A model generated the notes under the pieces. That model did no database searches. It saw only the letters and a list, made by a program, of their open reading frames with translations, and was not told the origin of the DNA. From positions 2,708,001 through 2,772,000 of the forward strand of contig NZ_JAIVFP010000001.1 of the NCBI RefSeq assembly GCF_022760755.1: 64,000 nt of DNA. Reading direction: 5' to 3'. The translations under genes and the position numbers were made by a program. The first letter of the stretch is position 1; each line of letters opens with the position of its first letter. The DNA comes from Candidatus Rhodoblastus alkanivorans (GTDB taxonomy: Bacteria; Pseudomonadota; Alphaproteobacteria; Rhizobiales; Beijerinckiaceae). This document shows, in pieces, positions 29,516 to 38,547 of this stretch.

Positions 29516-29935
<420 letters not shown>

Positions 29936-30026
29936 GGGCCGGCCTGTCGCCGTTCGACCTGGGCGGAGGCTCGCTACAGCCCGTCCAATCCCCGTCGGCC
30001 TTGCGCGCCCTGTCCCAAAAAACTAA

Positions 30027-30046
30027 ACCTCGGCGAAAGCCGAGGT
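30027..30046 (+). promoter_or_regulatory. GNRA-loop hairpin covering the tyrS ribosome-binding site
   Basis: A perfect 8-base stem (ACCTCGGC and GCCGAGGT) closed by a GAAA tetraloop lies directly upstream of the tyrS ATG at 30051. The Shine-Dalgarno sequence GAGGT is the 3' arm of the stem, so the hairpin would block initiation. No T-run follows, so it is not a terminator. It looks like a translational control element, possibly for autoregulation of tyrS. Confidence 0.6.
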
Positions 30047-30050
30047 CCTT

Positions 30051-31310
30051 ATGAGCGAATATCAACCCAGATCCGATTTCCTCCGTACGCTGTTCGCGCG
30101 CGGTTTCGTTCACCAGTGCTCCGATGTCGAAGGCCTCGACCAAAAAGCGCTATCCGGCGAACTCATCGCCTATATCGGCTTCGACTGCACCGCGGCCTCG
30201 CTCCATGTCGGCTCTTTGCTGCCGATCATGATGCTGCACTGGCTGCAAAAGACCGGCGGCAAGCCGATCACCTTGATGGGCGGCGGCACGACCCGCGTGG
30301 GCGATCCTTCCGGCAAGGACGAAAGCCGGAAAATGCTCACCGTCGAGACGATCGAGTCCAACAAGGATTCGATCAAAAAGGTCTTCGAAAAGTTCCTCAC
30401 CTTCGGCGCGGGAAAGACCGACGCTTTGATGAGCGACAATGAGGAATGGCTGTGCAAGCTGAATTACATCGACTTCCTGCGCGACGTCGGCCGCCATTTC
30501 TCGGTCAACCGCATGATGGCGATGGATTCGGTCAAGCTGCGGCTTGAGCGCGAGCATGAGCTGTCCTTCATCGAATTCAATTATATGTGCCTGCAAGCCT
30601 ATGATTTCGTGGAGCTTAACAAGCGCCACGGCTGCATTTTGCAGATGGGCGGCTCGGACCAATGGGGCAATATCGTCACCGGCCTCGATCTCGGCCGCCG
30701 CATGGGAACGCCGCAGCTTTACGCCCTCACCTCGCCGCTGCTGACCACCGCTTCTGGCGCGAAAATGGGCAAGACCGCCGCCGGCGCCGTCTGGCTCAAC
30801 GCCGACATGCTCCCCGTTTATGACTACTGGCAATATTGGCGCAACGCCGAAGACGCCGACGTCGAACGCTTCTTGAAGCTCTTCACCGTCTTGCCGCTCG
30901 ATGAGGTCGCCCGGCTCGCGGCGCTGCAAGGCGCCGAGATCAACGAGGCCAAGAAAATTCTCGCCAACGAGGCCACCGCTTTGCTGCACGGCCGCGCAGC
31001 CGCCGAAGCCGCCGCCGAAACCGCGCGCAAGACCTTTGAGGAAGGCGTGCTGGCCGAAAGCCTGCCGACCGTGACCGTGCCGGAAAGCGAGATCGCCGCC
31101 GGCCTCGGCGTGCTGACCGCCTTCGTCAAGGCGGGCCTTACGCCCTCGACCGGCGAAGCGCGCCGTCAGATCAAGGGCGGCGGGCTGAGGCTCAACGACG
31201 CGACGATCACCGACGAGCGCTACGTGCTCGGCGCCAAGGATTTTGGAAATGACGGCGTCGCAAAGCTCTCGGTCGGCAAGAAGAAGCACGTCCTGCTCAA
31301 GCCGGAATAG
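30051..31310 (+). CDS. tyrS: Tyrosyl-tRNA synthetase
   Basis: 419-residue class I synthetase. The HIGH-type motif appears as [12 protein letters not shown] near residue 53, the tyrosine pocket residues in [11 protein letters not shown] and [14 protein letters not shown], and the KMSKS loop as GAKMGKTA near residue 241. A C-terminal S4-like RNA-binding domain is visible ([20 protein letters not shown]). Length is normal. Translation may be controlled by the hairpin at 30027-30046. Confidence 0.97.
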   Translation: MSEYQPRSDFLRTLFARGFVHQCSDVEGLDQKALSGELIAYIGFDCTAASLHVGSLLPIMMLHWLQKTGGKPITLMGGGTTRVGDPSGKDESRKMLTVETIESNKDSIKKVFEKFLTFGAGKTDALMSDNEEWLCKLNYIDFLRDVGRHFSVNRMMAMDSVKLRLEREHELSFIEFNYMCLQAYDFVELNKRHGCILQMGGSDQWGNIVTGLDLGRRMGTPQLYALTSPLLTTASGAKMGKTAAGAVWLNADMLPVYDYWQYWRNAEDADVERFLKLFTVLPLDEVARLAALQGAEINEAKKILANEATALLHGRAAAEAAAETARKTFEEGVLAESLPTVTVPESEIAAGLGVLTAFVKAGLTPSTGEARRQIKGGGLRLNDATITDERYVLGAKDFGNDGVAKLSVGKKKHVLLKPE

Positions 31311-31562
31311 GTCGGGCTCGCTCGAAGTCGAGATCTGACACTTTGCCCCCTTGTTGGATGGCTGTCTTTGTGGAGGGTTTCGGTCGCCGGCCCTGACACG
31401 CGTGATCGGGTCGCCGCGGGGCAGGCGCCCCCCGCTCGCGCGCACGATCTGGAGAGGGGCGAGCCATTTGGCGAAAGTGGAAAATGCAGCGACGAAACTG
31501 AACCATCGTTCCGTCTGGCGCGTAAAAACCCACGCTAAATGAAATTGCTCGCCGGCGCGGGG

Positions 31563-32210
31563 ATGCACATGGACGAACTGGCTCGGGACATAGACGCCCG
31601 ATCGCTCAGGATCGAGCTGGATGACGCGCGAGGTCCCGTCCCGCGCCCGAGCCGCGCCGAGGCGGAGGCCGCCGTCGGCGTGCTGCTCGCCTGGGCTGGC
31701 GACGATCCTGCGCGCGAAGGCTTGCTCGATACGCCTTCGCGCGTCGTCAGGGCCTTCGGCGAACTTTTCGCGGGTTACGGCGAAAATCCGGCGGAGATCC
31801 TCGACAAAATATTCGAGGACGTGGAGGGCTACGACGAAATGGTCCTCGTTCGCGACATTCCCTTCGTCTCGCATTGTGAGCACCATATGGCGCCCTTCTT
31901 CGGGAAGGCCCATATCGCCTATTACCCGGAGCGCGGCGTGGTTGGCCTGTCGAAACTGTCGCGTCTGGTCGAAATCTATGCGCGACGCTTGCAAACGCAG
32001 GAGACGATGACCTCGCAAATTCTCCGCGCGCTCGATGATTTCCTGACCTCGCGCGGCGCGGCCGTGTTGATCGAAGCCGAACATATGTGCATGTCGATGC
32101 GCGGCGTGCGCAAGGCCGGCGCGGTGACGACGACTTTGCGTTTCTCCGGCCGCTTCCGCGACGATCCCACAGAGCAGGCGCGCTTCTTCGCTTTGGCGCG
32201 TGAAAGATGA
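31563..32210 (+). CDS. folE: GTP cyclohydrolase I FolE
   Basis: First enzyme of tetrahydrofolate synthesis, making dihydroneopterin triphosphate from GTP. Family motifs: [22 protein letters not shown], the zinc-binding [40 protein letters not shown] and [21 protein letters not shown]. The first in-frame ATG is at 31539, but I prefer 31563 or 31569, just after GCGGGG; the exact start is uncertain. The region upstream (31311-31562) shows no clear gene. The end overlaps by 4 bases a long in-frame extension of the downstream sigma-factor gene. Confidence 0.93.
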   Translation: MHMDELARDIDARSLRIELDDARGPVPRPSRAEAEAAVGVLLAWAGDDPAREGLLDTPSRVVRAFGELFAGYGENPAEILDKIFEDVEGYDEMVLVRDIPFVSHCEHHMAPFFGKAHIAYYPERGVVGLSKLSRLVEIYARRLQTQETMTSQILRALDDFLTSRGAAVLIEAEHMCMSMRGVRKAGAVTTTLRFSGRFRDDPTEQARFFALARER

Positions 32211-32255
32211 GCGCCGTTCTGGTCGATATTTCTCCGCCTGGCGCGGTTGCGAAGC

Positions 32256-32284
32256 TGGACCTCGACGCGCCATTGACGATAATG
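32256..32284 (+). promoter_or_regulatory. Candidate RpoE-type promoter upstream of rpoE
   Basis: TGGACC at 32256-32261, 18 bases, then TAATG at 32280-32284. The Rhodobacter RpoE promoter is of the form TGATCC, about 18 bases, TA-rich -10 box, so this fits in layout and in four to five of six -35 positions. It lies about 90 bases before my chosen rpoE start, in line with autoregulation, but is supported by similarity only. Confidence 0.35.
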
Positions 32285-32371
32285 CCATCGCTCAGGCGGC
32301 GGGGCGCCCTGTTCGGACATACGCCTCGCAGGAAAGCCGCAGCGGGTCCGAAAGAAGGCGGCCAGGCTCGG

Positions 32372-32950
32372 GTGCTGACGGAAAACACGGAAAATTCGGC
32401 GCCCACGCCTGAAATGCTGCAATCCTGGCTGCAAGCCGTCGCTGACGCCCAAGACCGCGAAGCCTTCGCCCGCCTGCACGGCTTTTTCGCGCCCCGCCTT
32501 GCGTCCTTTCTGTCGCGCGCCGGACTTTCGCCGGCCCAGGCCGAGGATATCGTCCAGGAGACCATGATCGCGGTCTGGCGCAAGGCTGGTCTTTACAATC
32601 AGGCCCAGGGCGGGGTCTCGACCTGGATTTTCGTCATCGCGCGCAATTTGCGCGTCGATTACCTGCGCCGAAAAGCCAATCGCGAGATGCTCCCGCTGGA
32701 CGACTGGGACCAGATCGACGACAGCCCCACCGGCGAGGATGGCGTTCTGGCCGCGGAACGCGAAAGCACGGTCCGAAAGGCCTTGGCGCAACTGACGCCC
32801 GAACAGGCGCAGATATTGCAGCAAGCCTATTTCGCCGAAAAGCCGCAATCGGCCATCGCGCGCGAGCTTGGCGTGCCGCTCGGCACGGTCAAATCGCGGG
32901 TGCGGCTGGCGCTCGCGCGGCTGAGAAAGCTGCTGGAGGAGACGCCATGA
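32372..32950 (+). CDS. rpoE: ECF sigma factor RpoE (ChrR-partnered)
   Basis: 192-residue ECF sigma factor, the partner of ChrR. Region 2 shows ARLHGFFAPRLASFLSRAGL, AEDIVQETMIAVWRK and TWIFVIARNLRVDYLRRKA; region 4 shows LTPEQAQILQQAYFAEKPQSAIARELGVPLGTVKSRVRLALARLR (quoted in part). The open frame runs back to 32207, overlapping folE, but that extra part (about 55 residues) has no sigma-like features. I therefore start at GTG 32372; ATG 32414 is another option. It overlaps chrR by 4 bases. By analogy with Rhodobacter it should direct the response to singlet oxygen. Confidence 0.9.
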   Translation: MLTENTENSAPTPEMLQSWLQAVADAQDREAFARLHGFFAPRLASFLSRAGLSPAQAEDIVQETMIAVWRKAGLYNQAQGGVSTWIFVIARNLRVDYLRRKANREMLPLDDWDQIDDSPTGEDGVLAAERESTVRKALAQLTPEQAQILQQAYFAEKPQSAIARELGVPLGTVKSRVRLALARLRKLLEETP

Positions 32951-33612
32951 GTCTGGTCGAGCGCCCCCGTCAGCATCCCAGCGATGAAACGCTGGTGCGC
33001 TATGCCGGAGGAAACCTGGGCGCCGGCGCTCGGCTGGTCGTCGACGTCCATCTCGAAGCCTGCCCGCGTTGCCGCGAACAGCTTCGCCTGTTCGAGGCGG
33101 CGGCCGGCGCCCTGCTCGAAGGCCTGCCACCGGCCGCGGTTTCGGCCGCGCTCATCGAGAAGGTTTTCGCGCGTATCGAGTCGGGTGCGGCGGAACCGCG
33201 CCGGCGGCCGGCCGTTCCGCCCCCGCGGGTGGATGACTTCGTTCTGCCCGCCGCCATGTCCGGCTGCGCGATCGGGCGCTGGCGCTTCGTCCATCCCAAG
33301 CTGCGCTGGGCGCGGGTGACCCTGCCCGAAGCGCCGCGCGAACGCGTCGTTCTGCTGAAAATCGCCGCCGGTTTCGCGGTTCCGGAACATGGCCATCGCG
33401 GGCTTGAGCTGACCCAGGTTCTTTACGGCGCCTTTGCTCACGCGCGCGGCTATTACGGCCCCGGCGATCTGGAAGAAGCCGACGAAGAGGTCGAGGATCA
33501 CGAACCGCGCGTGACGGCGGAAGGCGAATGCCTGTGTCTGGCGGCGGTCGAGGCGCCTCTGCGCATTCATTCCCTGCTGGGCCGGCTGTTCCAGCCGCTG
33601 ATGGGAATTTGA
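32947..33612 (+). CDS. chrR: Anti-sigma factor ChrR (zinc, cupin)
   Basis: 221-residue anti-sigma factor that holds RpoE inactive until singlet oxygen or a related stress. The N-terminal zinc-binding anti-sigma domain has His10, His35, Cys39 and Cys42, the HxxxCxxC pattern of ChrR. The C-terminal cupin domain shows HGHRGLELTQVLYGAF and a later His in VEDHEPRV, matching the second metal site. The ATG overlaps the rpoE stop (ATGA). It ends one base before the convergent DUF2177 gene, so transcripts meet tail to tail. Confidence 0.93.
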   Translation: MSLVERPRQHPSDETLVRYAGGNLGAGARLVVDVHLEACPRCREQLRLFEAAAGALLEGLPPAAVSAALIEKVFARIESGAAEPRRRPAVPPPRVDDFVLPAAMSGCAIGRWRFVHPKLRWARVTLPEAPRERVVLLKIAAGFAVPEHGHRGLELTQVLYGAFAHARGYYGPGDLEEADEEVEDHEPRVTAEGECLCLAAVEAPLRIHSLLGRLFQPLMGI

Positions 33613-34008
33613 TCAGGCGAGCCGCCCGGCGACATAGCCGGCGAGCGCCGCGAGCCCTGTCAGAAAGCTGCCCCACGCCATGTCGACCAGCGTCAATGTC
33701 AGCGGCCAGGTTTTCAGTGTCGCCTGATTGGTCAGGTCATAGACGCCATAGCCGATAAGGCCGAGCGCAAGGCCATAGCCTGCCGCCATTTTCCAGTTCT
33801 GCGCGGCCAGGGCCGGGTTGACGGCAAAAAAGACGACGCCGAACGCATAAAGTAAATAGAAAGCCACAGCGGGTCCGAGGCGAAAGCCGTCCATGGCCAG
33901 TCCGCCCATCGCCGGGCGATAGAATGAATCGCCCATGCGGCCGAGCCAGATGAAGTCTATTCCGGTGAAAACGACGAGGCTCGCCGTATAGGCCGCCAGC
34001 ATCTTCAT
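33613..34008 (-). CDS. DUF2177 membrane protein
   Basis: 131 residues, four hydrophobic spans, starting MKMLAAYTASLVVFTGIDFIWLG and containing YGVYDLTNQATLKTWPL, the signature segment of DUF2177. No biochemical function is known. It is the last gene of the reverse operon with cfa, DUF1365 and the FAD oxidoreductase, and overlaps cfa by 4 bases. This set accompanies rpoE-chrR in other alphaproteobacteria, so a role in membrane-lipid protection is likely by context. Confidence 0.9.
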   Translation of the reverse strand: MKMLAAYTASLVVFTGIDFIWLGRMGDSFYRPAMGGLAMDGFRLGPAVAFYLLYAFGVVFFAVNPALAAQNWKMAAGYGLALGLIGYGVYDLTNQATLKTWPLTLTLVDMAWGSFLTGLAALAGYVAGRLA

Positions 34009-35246
34009 GAGGGGTCTCCTGACTTCTCAAGGAGGAAAAAGCCGACGTCGGTCGCCTGTTCGAGAAAGCCCGCCTCGCAATAGCAAAGGTAATAGGTCCA
34101 CAAGCGGCGGAATTTCGCGTCGAAGCCGAGAGCTTCGATATCAGCCCAGCGCTTTTCGAAGCGATGACGCCATTCGGCCAGCGTGCGCGCATAGGACAGG
34201 CCGAAGGATTCGGCCCCCGCGAGACGCAGCCCCGCGCGCGCGGCCTGTTCGGCAATGACGCTCCTGGTCGGCAGGAAGCCGCCAGGAAAGATGTGGCGCT
34301 GGATGAAGTCCGGCCGCGCGCGATAATCTTCAAAGCGCGCCTCATCAATCGTGATCGCCTGGATCAACGCCTTGCCGCCGGGTTTGAGCGCTTCCGCGAT
34401 TTTCTTGAAATAGCGCGGCCAATAGGCCTCGCCGACGGCTTCGATCATCTCGATCGAAACGACGCGATCGAAGGCGCCGGAAACGTCGCGATAATCCTGA
34501 AGCCTCAGCTCGACGGCGCTGTCGAGTCGTTCCCGAGCAAGCCTTTCACGCGCAAAGGAAAGCTGGGCGGGCGAGAGCGTGAGGCCGAGAATATGGCCGG
34601 CGCCGGCCTGCGCCAGATGCGCGGCGAGCGCGCCCCAGCCGCAGCCGATTTCGAGAATGTTTTCGCCGCCCTCCAAGTCGAGCCATCGGCCGATGCGCGC
34701 GAGTTTCTTGCCCTGCGCCTGCTCGAGACTGACGGTCGCCTCATCCCACAGGCCTGAGGAATAGAGCATGGTTTCGTCGAGCCAGAGCCGGAAGAAATCA
34801 TTGCCGAGGTCATAATGGCTCATGATGTTGCGGCGGCTGCCGCGCCGCGAATTTTTCCGCGCACGATGGAGGAAAAAATTGGACAGGCGATGCAGGCTCG
34901 CGCCGGCCGCGACATGTCCCATGGCGGGCGAATTGGCGGCGGCCAGCCGGATCAGAGCAACGAGGTCGGGGCTTGTCCAATCGCCCGCGACATAGCCCTC
35001 CGCGAAGCCGATGTCTCCGCGCAACAGCAGGCGGCGAAACGCGCGCCAATCCTGAATGTGAAGAGCGGCCTCGGGCCCCGGCGCCGCGCCCGCGGCGTCG
35101 ATCCTTGCGCCCGAGGGCAGCCTCACGGACAGGCGGCCCGCCTGCAAACGATCCAACAGCCGACGCAGGACGAAAACGAGGGGATGCGCCCGGAACCACG
35201 CGCGTGACGCGACATCGTCCATATCAAAGGCGGAAACTTGCGTCAT
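34005..35246 (-). CDS. cfa: Cyclopropane-fatty-acyl-phospholipid synthase (Cfa family)
   Basis: 413-residue SAM-dependent methyltransferase that acts on unsaturated acyl chains of membrane phospholipids. The lipid-binding N-terminal part is followed by SHYDLGNDFFRLWLDETMLYSSG, the SAM-binding motif ENILEIGCGWGALAAHLAQ, and LQDYRDVSGAFDRVVSIEMIEAVGE. All these are typical. In Rhodobacter, RpoE-controlled Cfa-family proteins take part in methylating fatty acids, including on the route to furan fatty acids; whether this one makes a cyclopropane or a methylated diene cannot be told from sequence. Confidence 0.93.
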   Translation of the reverse strand: MTQVSAFDMDDVASRAWFRAHPLVFVLRRLLDRLQAGRLSVRLPSGARIDAAGAAPGPEAALHIQDWRAFRRLLLRGDIGFAEGYVAGDWTSPDLVALIRLAAANSPAMGHVAAGASLHRLSNFFLHRARKNSRRGSRRNIMSHYDLGNDFFRLWLDETMLYSSGLWDEATVSLEQAQGKKLARIGRWLDLEGGENILEIGCGWGALAAHLAQAGAGHILGLTLSPAQLSFARERLARERLDSAVELRLQDYRDVSGAFDRVVSIEMIEAVGEAYWPRYFKKIAEALKPGGKALIQAITIDEARFEDYRARPDFIQRHIFPGGFLPTRSVIAEQAARAGLRLAGAESFGLSYARTLAEWRHRFEKRWADIEALGFDAKFRRLWTYYLCYCEAGFLEQATDVGFFLLEKSGDPS

Positions 35247-35249
35247 GGA

Positions 35250-36053
35250 TCAATCCATCCCTGGTTTGCCCGGAACGGGCGGGGCGGCGCGAACGAATGT
35301 GACCCGGTCCTTGGGCGGCGACGGCTTGGGGCGCAGGCGGATTCCCTTGCGCCAGAGCTTCAGCGCCTCCCAATGGATGCCGCCGAGCACGCGCAGGGTC
35401 AGCAAGGGCGTGGCGAAGAAGCGGCGCAGCAGGTTGAAATCCGAAAGCGCCTCGCGGCGCGCCTGATAGCGCGCCGTCAGCAGCAGGCCGGAAGGGTCGG
35501 AAACCTCGATTACGAGGCTGAGAAGATCGTCCGGCGCGCGCAGCCGAAAGCGATAATCGAGCGCCATGTTCATGAAGGGAGAGACATAAAAATTCTTCCC
35601 GCAGCTTTGGACGATCTCGCCGCGGCCGTCGCCCTCGACCGGGATCATATAGGCGTGGCGCTCGCCGAAGGTGTTGTCGACTTCCCAGAGCACCGCGGCG
35701 AGCTCGCCCGATTTCCGCCGGCAATAAAAAACGCTCAGCGGATTGAAGGCCGAGCCCAGCAGGCGCGGCATGGTCAGCAGGAGGATCTTGCCGCCGTCGG
35801 GCTCTACCCCCGCGCCGCGCATGGCGTCCTCTACTTGCGCGCGCAAATCCCGGACCGAGCCGTCGCCGCGATCGCGACTATGGAAGGAAAACAGGTTGAA
35901 GCGATCGACGGAGAACAGGCGCAGCCGCCTGTCCAACGCATCGAGTTCGTCGAGATCGAGCAGCAGGGAATAGATGCGGTAGGCGAGGCGATGGTCGCGC
36001 GGGCGCACCCGATGATGCGTCACCAGTCCCGCGTAAAGGGCCGATTCGCTCAT
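35250..36053 (-). CDS. DUF1365 domain protein
   Basis: 267 residues. Starts MSESALYAGLVTHHRVRPRDHRLAYRIYSLLLDLDEL, quoted in part as typical of DUF1365, with NPLSVFYCRRKSGELAAVLWEVDNTFGERHAY (in part) and FYVSPFMNMALDYRF. No catalytic motif is known. The family nearly always travels with a Cfa-like methyltransferase and an FAD oxidoreductase, as here, so it probably belongs to one lipid-modifying pathway. It overlaps the FAD gene by 4 bases and lies 3 bases before cfa. Confidence 0.92.
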   Translation of the reverse strand: MSESALYAGLVTHHRVRPRDHRLAYRIYSLLLDLDELDALDRRLRLFSVDRFNLFSFHSRDRGDGSVRDLRAQVEDAMRGAGVEPDGGKILLLTMPRLLGSAFNPLSVFYCRRKSGELAAVLWEVDNTFGERHAYMIPVEGDGRGEIVQSCGKNFYVSPFMNMALDYRFRLRAPDDLLSLVIEVSDPSGLLLTARYQARREALSDFNLLRRFFATPLLTLRVLGGIHWEALKLWRKGIRLRPKPSPPKDRVTFVRAAPPVPGKPGMD

Positions 36054-37387
36054 GCCGGCGCCAGCTCCCGTTCAGGCGGCGATTTGGACGTCAGGAAAAT
36101 CCGGCCGCTTTCCTTTTCAACGCGCCAGGGCCGCTTCGCGCCGCCCAATTGCTCGGCGACGGCGAGGCCCGCCTGCAGTCCGTCTTCATGGAAACCGGAG
36201 CCGAAATAGGCCCCGCAATACCAGATGCGGTCCGCGCCCTGCAGCGACCACAATTCTTTCTGCGCCGCCATGGCGGCGAGATCGAATTGCGGGTGGCGGT
36301 AAATCTCCTGCGCATGGATCAGATCCGCGCGCGGCGGCGGCGGCGGATTGAGCGTCACGAAAAGCTGAGGCGCTTCGCCGAGCGGCTGCAGCCGGTTCAT
36401 CCAATAGGTCACCGCGAGGGAGCGGTCGCCATCGCGCTCCGCAAGATAGTTCCACGCCGCCCAGGCCGCTTTGCGACGCGGCATCAAGCTGGCGTCGGAA
36501 TGTAGCCAGGCGACGTTGGAGGCGTAGCGAAAGGCGCCGAGAAGGCGCCGCTCGGCGTCGCTCGGCTGCTCCAGCATCGCGAGGGCCGCGTCGGCATGGG
36601 CGGCGATCACCACCTGGTCGAAACGATCGGCGCCGCGCGCGTCCCGGATTTCGACGCAGTCGCGAAAGCGCACGACCTTTCTTACCGCCGCGCCGGCGCG
36701 GATTTCGGGAATCGCTTCGGCAAGGCGGCCCACGTAAGCGCGCGAGCCGCCGCGAATTGTGCGCCAGGTCGGCCGCCCGACCAGTTTGAGCAGGCCGTGA
36801 TTTTCGCAGAAGCGGATGAAGGCCGCCGCGGGAAAAGCGCCGACCTCGCCGGCCGGCGTGGACCAGATCGCCGCCGCCATCGGGTAGAGATGGTCGTGGA
36901 TGAAGGCCTCGCCATAGAAGCCGCGCGCCAGATAGTCGTCGAGGCTGATGTCGCCGAGACGGGAAAGGTCGCACGGCGCCTCACGGTAGAAACGCAACAG
37001 GTCGCGGATCATAGACCAGAAGCGCGCGCTGAAAATATTCGAGGGCTGCGCGAACAGGCCGCGCAAATCCTTGCCGGCATATTCAAGAGCGCCTTGGTCG
37101 AGAGACACGGCAAAGGACATGTCGGTCGGCGCCGTCTCGACCCCGAGATGGGCGAAAAGCGCCCTCAGGTTGGGATAGGTCGGCTCGTTATAGACGATGA
37201 AGCCGGTATCGACGGGAATCGTCCGTCCACCCCATTCCACCTCGCGCGTGTTGGCGTGGCCGCCCAACCGGCCCTCGGCCTCGTAGAGCACGACATCATG
37301 GTTGCACGACAGCGCCCAGGCGCAGGAAAGCCCGGAAACCCCGGCGCCGATCACCGCAAGTCTTTGACGAGGAAATGTTCGAGTCAT
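36050..37387 (-). CDS. FAD-dependent oxidoreductase of the amine-oxidase/desaturase type
   Basis: 445-residue flavoprotein. The N-terminal dinucleotide fold LAVIGAGVSGLSCAWALS is followed by VLYEAEGRLGGHANT, and the C-terminal FAD motif appears as IWYCGAYFGSGFHEDGLQAGLAVAE. It is the first gene of the reverse lipid operon (then DUF1365, cfa, DUF2177). The Rhodobacter counterpart is thought to insert a second double bond or otherwise oxidise a fatty acyl group. A candidate promoter lies at 37419-37448. Confidence 0.9.
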   Translation of the reverse strand: MTRTFPRQRLAVIGAGVSGLSCAWALSCNHDVVLYEAEGRLGGHANTREVEWGGRTIPVDTGFIVYNEPTYPNLRALFAHLGVETAPTDMSFAVSLDQGALEYAGKDLRGLFAQPSNIFSARFWSMIRDLLRFYREAPCDLSRLGDISLDDYLARGFYGEAFIHDHLYPMAAAIWSTPAGEVGAFPAAAFIRFCENHGLLKLVGRPTWRTIRGGSRAYVGRLAEAIPEIRAGAAVRKVVRFRDCVEIRDARGADRFDQVVIAAHADAALAMLEQPSDAERRLLGAFRYASNVAWLHSDASLMPRRKAAWAAWNYLAERDGDRSLAVTYWMNRLQPLGEAPQLFVTLNPPPPPRADLIHAQEIYRHPQFDLAAMAAQKELWSLQGADRIWYCGAYFGSGFHEDGLQAGLAVAEQLGGAKRPWRVEKESGRIFLTSKSPPERELAPA

Positions 37388-37418
37388 GACGGGCTCACAG
37401 GCGAAGGGCGCGTACGAT

Positions 37419-37448
37419 CTTCTACGCGCAGCCTCAGCCTTCGGTTCA
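37419..37448 (-). promoter_or_regulatory. Candidate RpoE-type promoter for the lipid operon
   Basis: On the reverse strand, TGAACC (37448-37443), exactly 18 bases, then TAGAAG (37424-37419), ending about 30 bases before the FAD oxidoreductase start at 37387. It shares the TGRACC and 18-base layout with the site before rpoE and resembles the Rhodobacter RpoE consensus (TGATCC, 18, TAAGA-like). Divergently, CGATCC lies at 37456-37461 upstream of the DUF1295 gene, a weaker match. Confidence 0.45.
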
Positions 37449-37483
37449 CCGCCGGCGATCCGAAAGCGTCGCCGGGACGTTTA

Positions 37484-38335
37484 ATGCGACGTGGGAGAAA
37501 AAATTTGTTCTGGTTCGTGGTCGTTGCCGCTGTCTTGGGTTTGAGCCTCGCCATGTCGCTGGCCTGGCTTGTCCGGATGCGCGCCGGCCAGAGCGGCTGG
37601 ATCGACGCCATCTGGTCGGCGGCGACGGGATTGGCGGGTTTCTCCGTCGCCTTGACGCCGGCCTCGTCGGCGCCTTTCGGACGCCGGCTCCTCGCGGCCG
37701 GGCTTGTGCTGTTGTGGTCTCTGCGTCTCGCCAGCCACATTTTTGCGCGCACGCGCGGCGCGGGCGACGATCCGCGCTATGCGGCCCTGGCGCAGGAATG
37801 GGGCGCGGATTTTCCCCGGCGCCTGTTCGTTTTCCTGCAAATCCAGGCGGCGGCAGCCCTGCCTCTGGTCGCCTCCATCGCATTGACCGCGCGCGCGCCG
37901 CGCCCCTTTCCGGACTTTTTCGATATCGCCGGCCTTTTCGTGGCGGCGACGGCCCTGGCGGGCGAGGCGCTCGCCGACGCGCAACTCGCGCGCTTCCGCC
38001 GCGCGGCGCCGCGCGGCGCGATCTGCGAGATCGGCCTGTGGGGCGCCTCGCGCCATCCCAATTATTTCTTCGAATTTCTGTTCTGGTGCGCCTGGCCGTT
38101 GATCGCGTTCGACCGTTCCGGCGCTTTTCCGCAGGGCTGGCTCGCGCTCGCCGCGCCAATCTTCATCTATTGGCTGCTGGCCCATGTCAGCGGCGTCCCG
38201 CCGCTCGAAAAGCACATGCGCGCGACCCGTGGCGCGGCTTTCGACGATTACGCCCGACGCGTGAACGTCTTCTTCCCCGGCCCGCGCGTCAACCTTTTGG
38301 CGCCACGGTCAAACGGCCGCCGTCGAAACCGATGA
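37484..38335 (+). CDS. DUF1295 steroid-reductase-like membrane protein
   Basis: About 284 residues with six or seven hydrophobic spans. Family motifs: VRMRAGQSGWIDAIWSAATG, LASHIFARTRGAGDDPRYAAL, EIGLWGASRHPNYFFEFLFW and PPLEKHMRATRGAAFDDY. DUF1295 proteins are related to 3-oxo-5-alpha-steroid 4-dehydrogenases and are regular partners of rpoE-chrR and cfa. I use the ATG at 37484; a TTG at 37505 with GGGAGA six bases upstream is a good alternative. It is divergent from the FAD-oxidoreductase operon. Confidence 0.88.
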   Translation: MRRGRKNLFWFVVVAAVLGLSLAMSLAWLVRMRAGQSGWIDAIWSAATGLAGFSVALTPASSAPFGRRLLAAGLVLLWSLRLASHIFARTRGAGDDPRYAALAQEWGADFPRRLFVFLQIQAAAALPLVASIALTARAPRPFPDFFDIAGLFVAATALAGEALADAQLARFRRAAPRGAICEIGLWGASRHPNYFFEFLFWCAWPLIAFDRSGAFPQGWLALAAPIFIYWLLAHVSGVPPLEKHMRATRGAAFDDYARRVNVFFPGPRVNLLAPRSNGRRRNR

Positions 38336-38547
38336 TCTGGCCGGTCATCCAGCCCGCATCCGGCGTTCGCCATTTCCAGTCCCCATTGCGCGCCGCCCAT
38401 GAAAGCAAGAATGACGGCGCCATAAAGAAGCAGCATGTTGATGGCGTCCTGCGCAACAGGTCCGCGACCCAGAATCGCTGCAAGACACAGGAACATGAAG
38501 GGGAATGCGCCGGCCCAGCCGAGCGCGAGTACGGGTTTCGGAACCAT
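38289..38547 (-). pseudogene. Deletion scar: DUF3429 start joined to a short-chain dehydrogenase end
   Basis: Reverse strand. From 38547, MVPKPVLALGWAGAFPFMF through LLLYGAVILAFMGGAQWGLE is the N-terminal half of a DUF3429 membrane protein. At about 38365 this sequence stops making sense in its frame. In the next frame the DNA encodes DAGWMTGQIIGFDGGRLTVA and then a stop at 38289, which is the typical end of a short-chain dehydrogenase (SDR). Both genes appear truncated and fused out of frame by one deletion. SDR genes accompany rpoE-chrR and cfa clusters elsewhere, so the lost piece may have belonged to this regulon. The 3' end overlaps the end of the DUF1295 gene by 47 bases. Confidence 0.72.

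Noticed and set aside
31325-31505. Possible insertion-sequence end (TGACACTTTGCCCCC) upstream of folE
   Set aside because: The sequence looks slightly IS-like but has no transposase and no matching inverted repeat in the window.
31311-31562. Possible THF-II riboswitch upstream of folE
   Set aside because: folE in alphaproteobacteria can carry this element, but I could not find its conserved core here. The GGAGAG at about 31451 is not followed by the expected conserved bases.
37456-37486. RpoE promoter for the DUF1295 gene (CGATCC then TTAATG)
   Set aside because: The spacing is 19-20 bases and the -35 starts with C, so the match is too weak to list as a site; noted only beside the opposing promoter.
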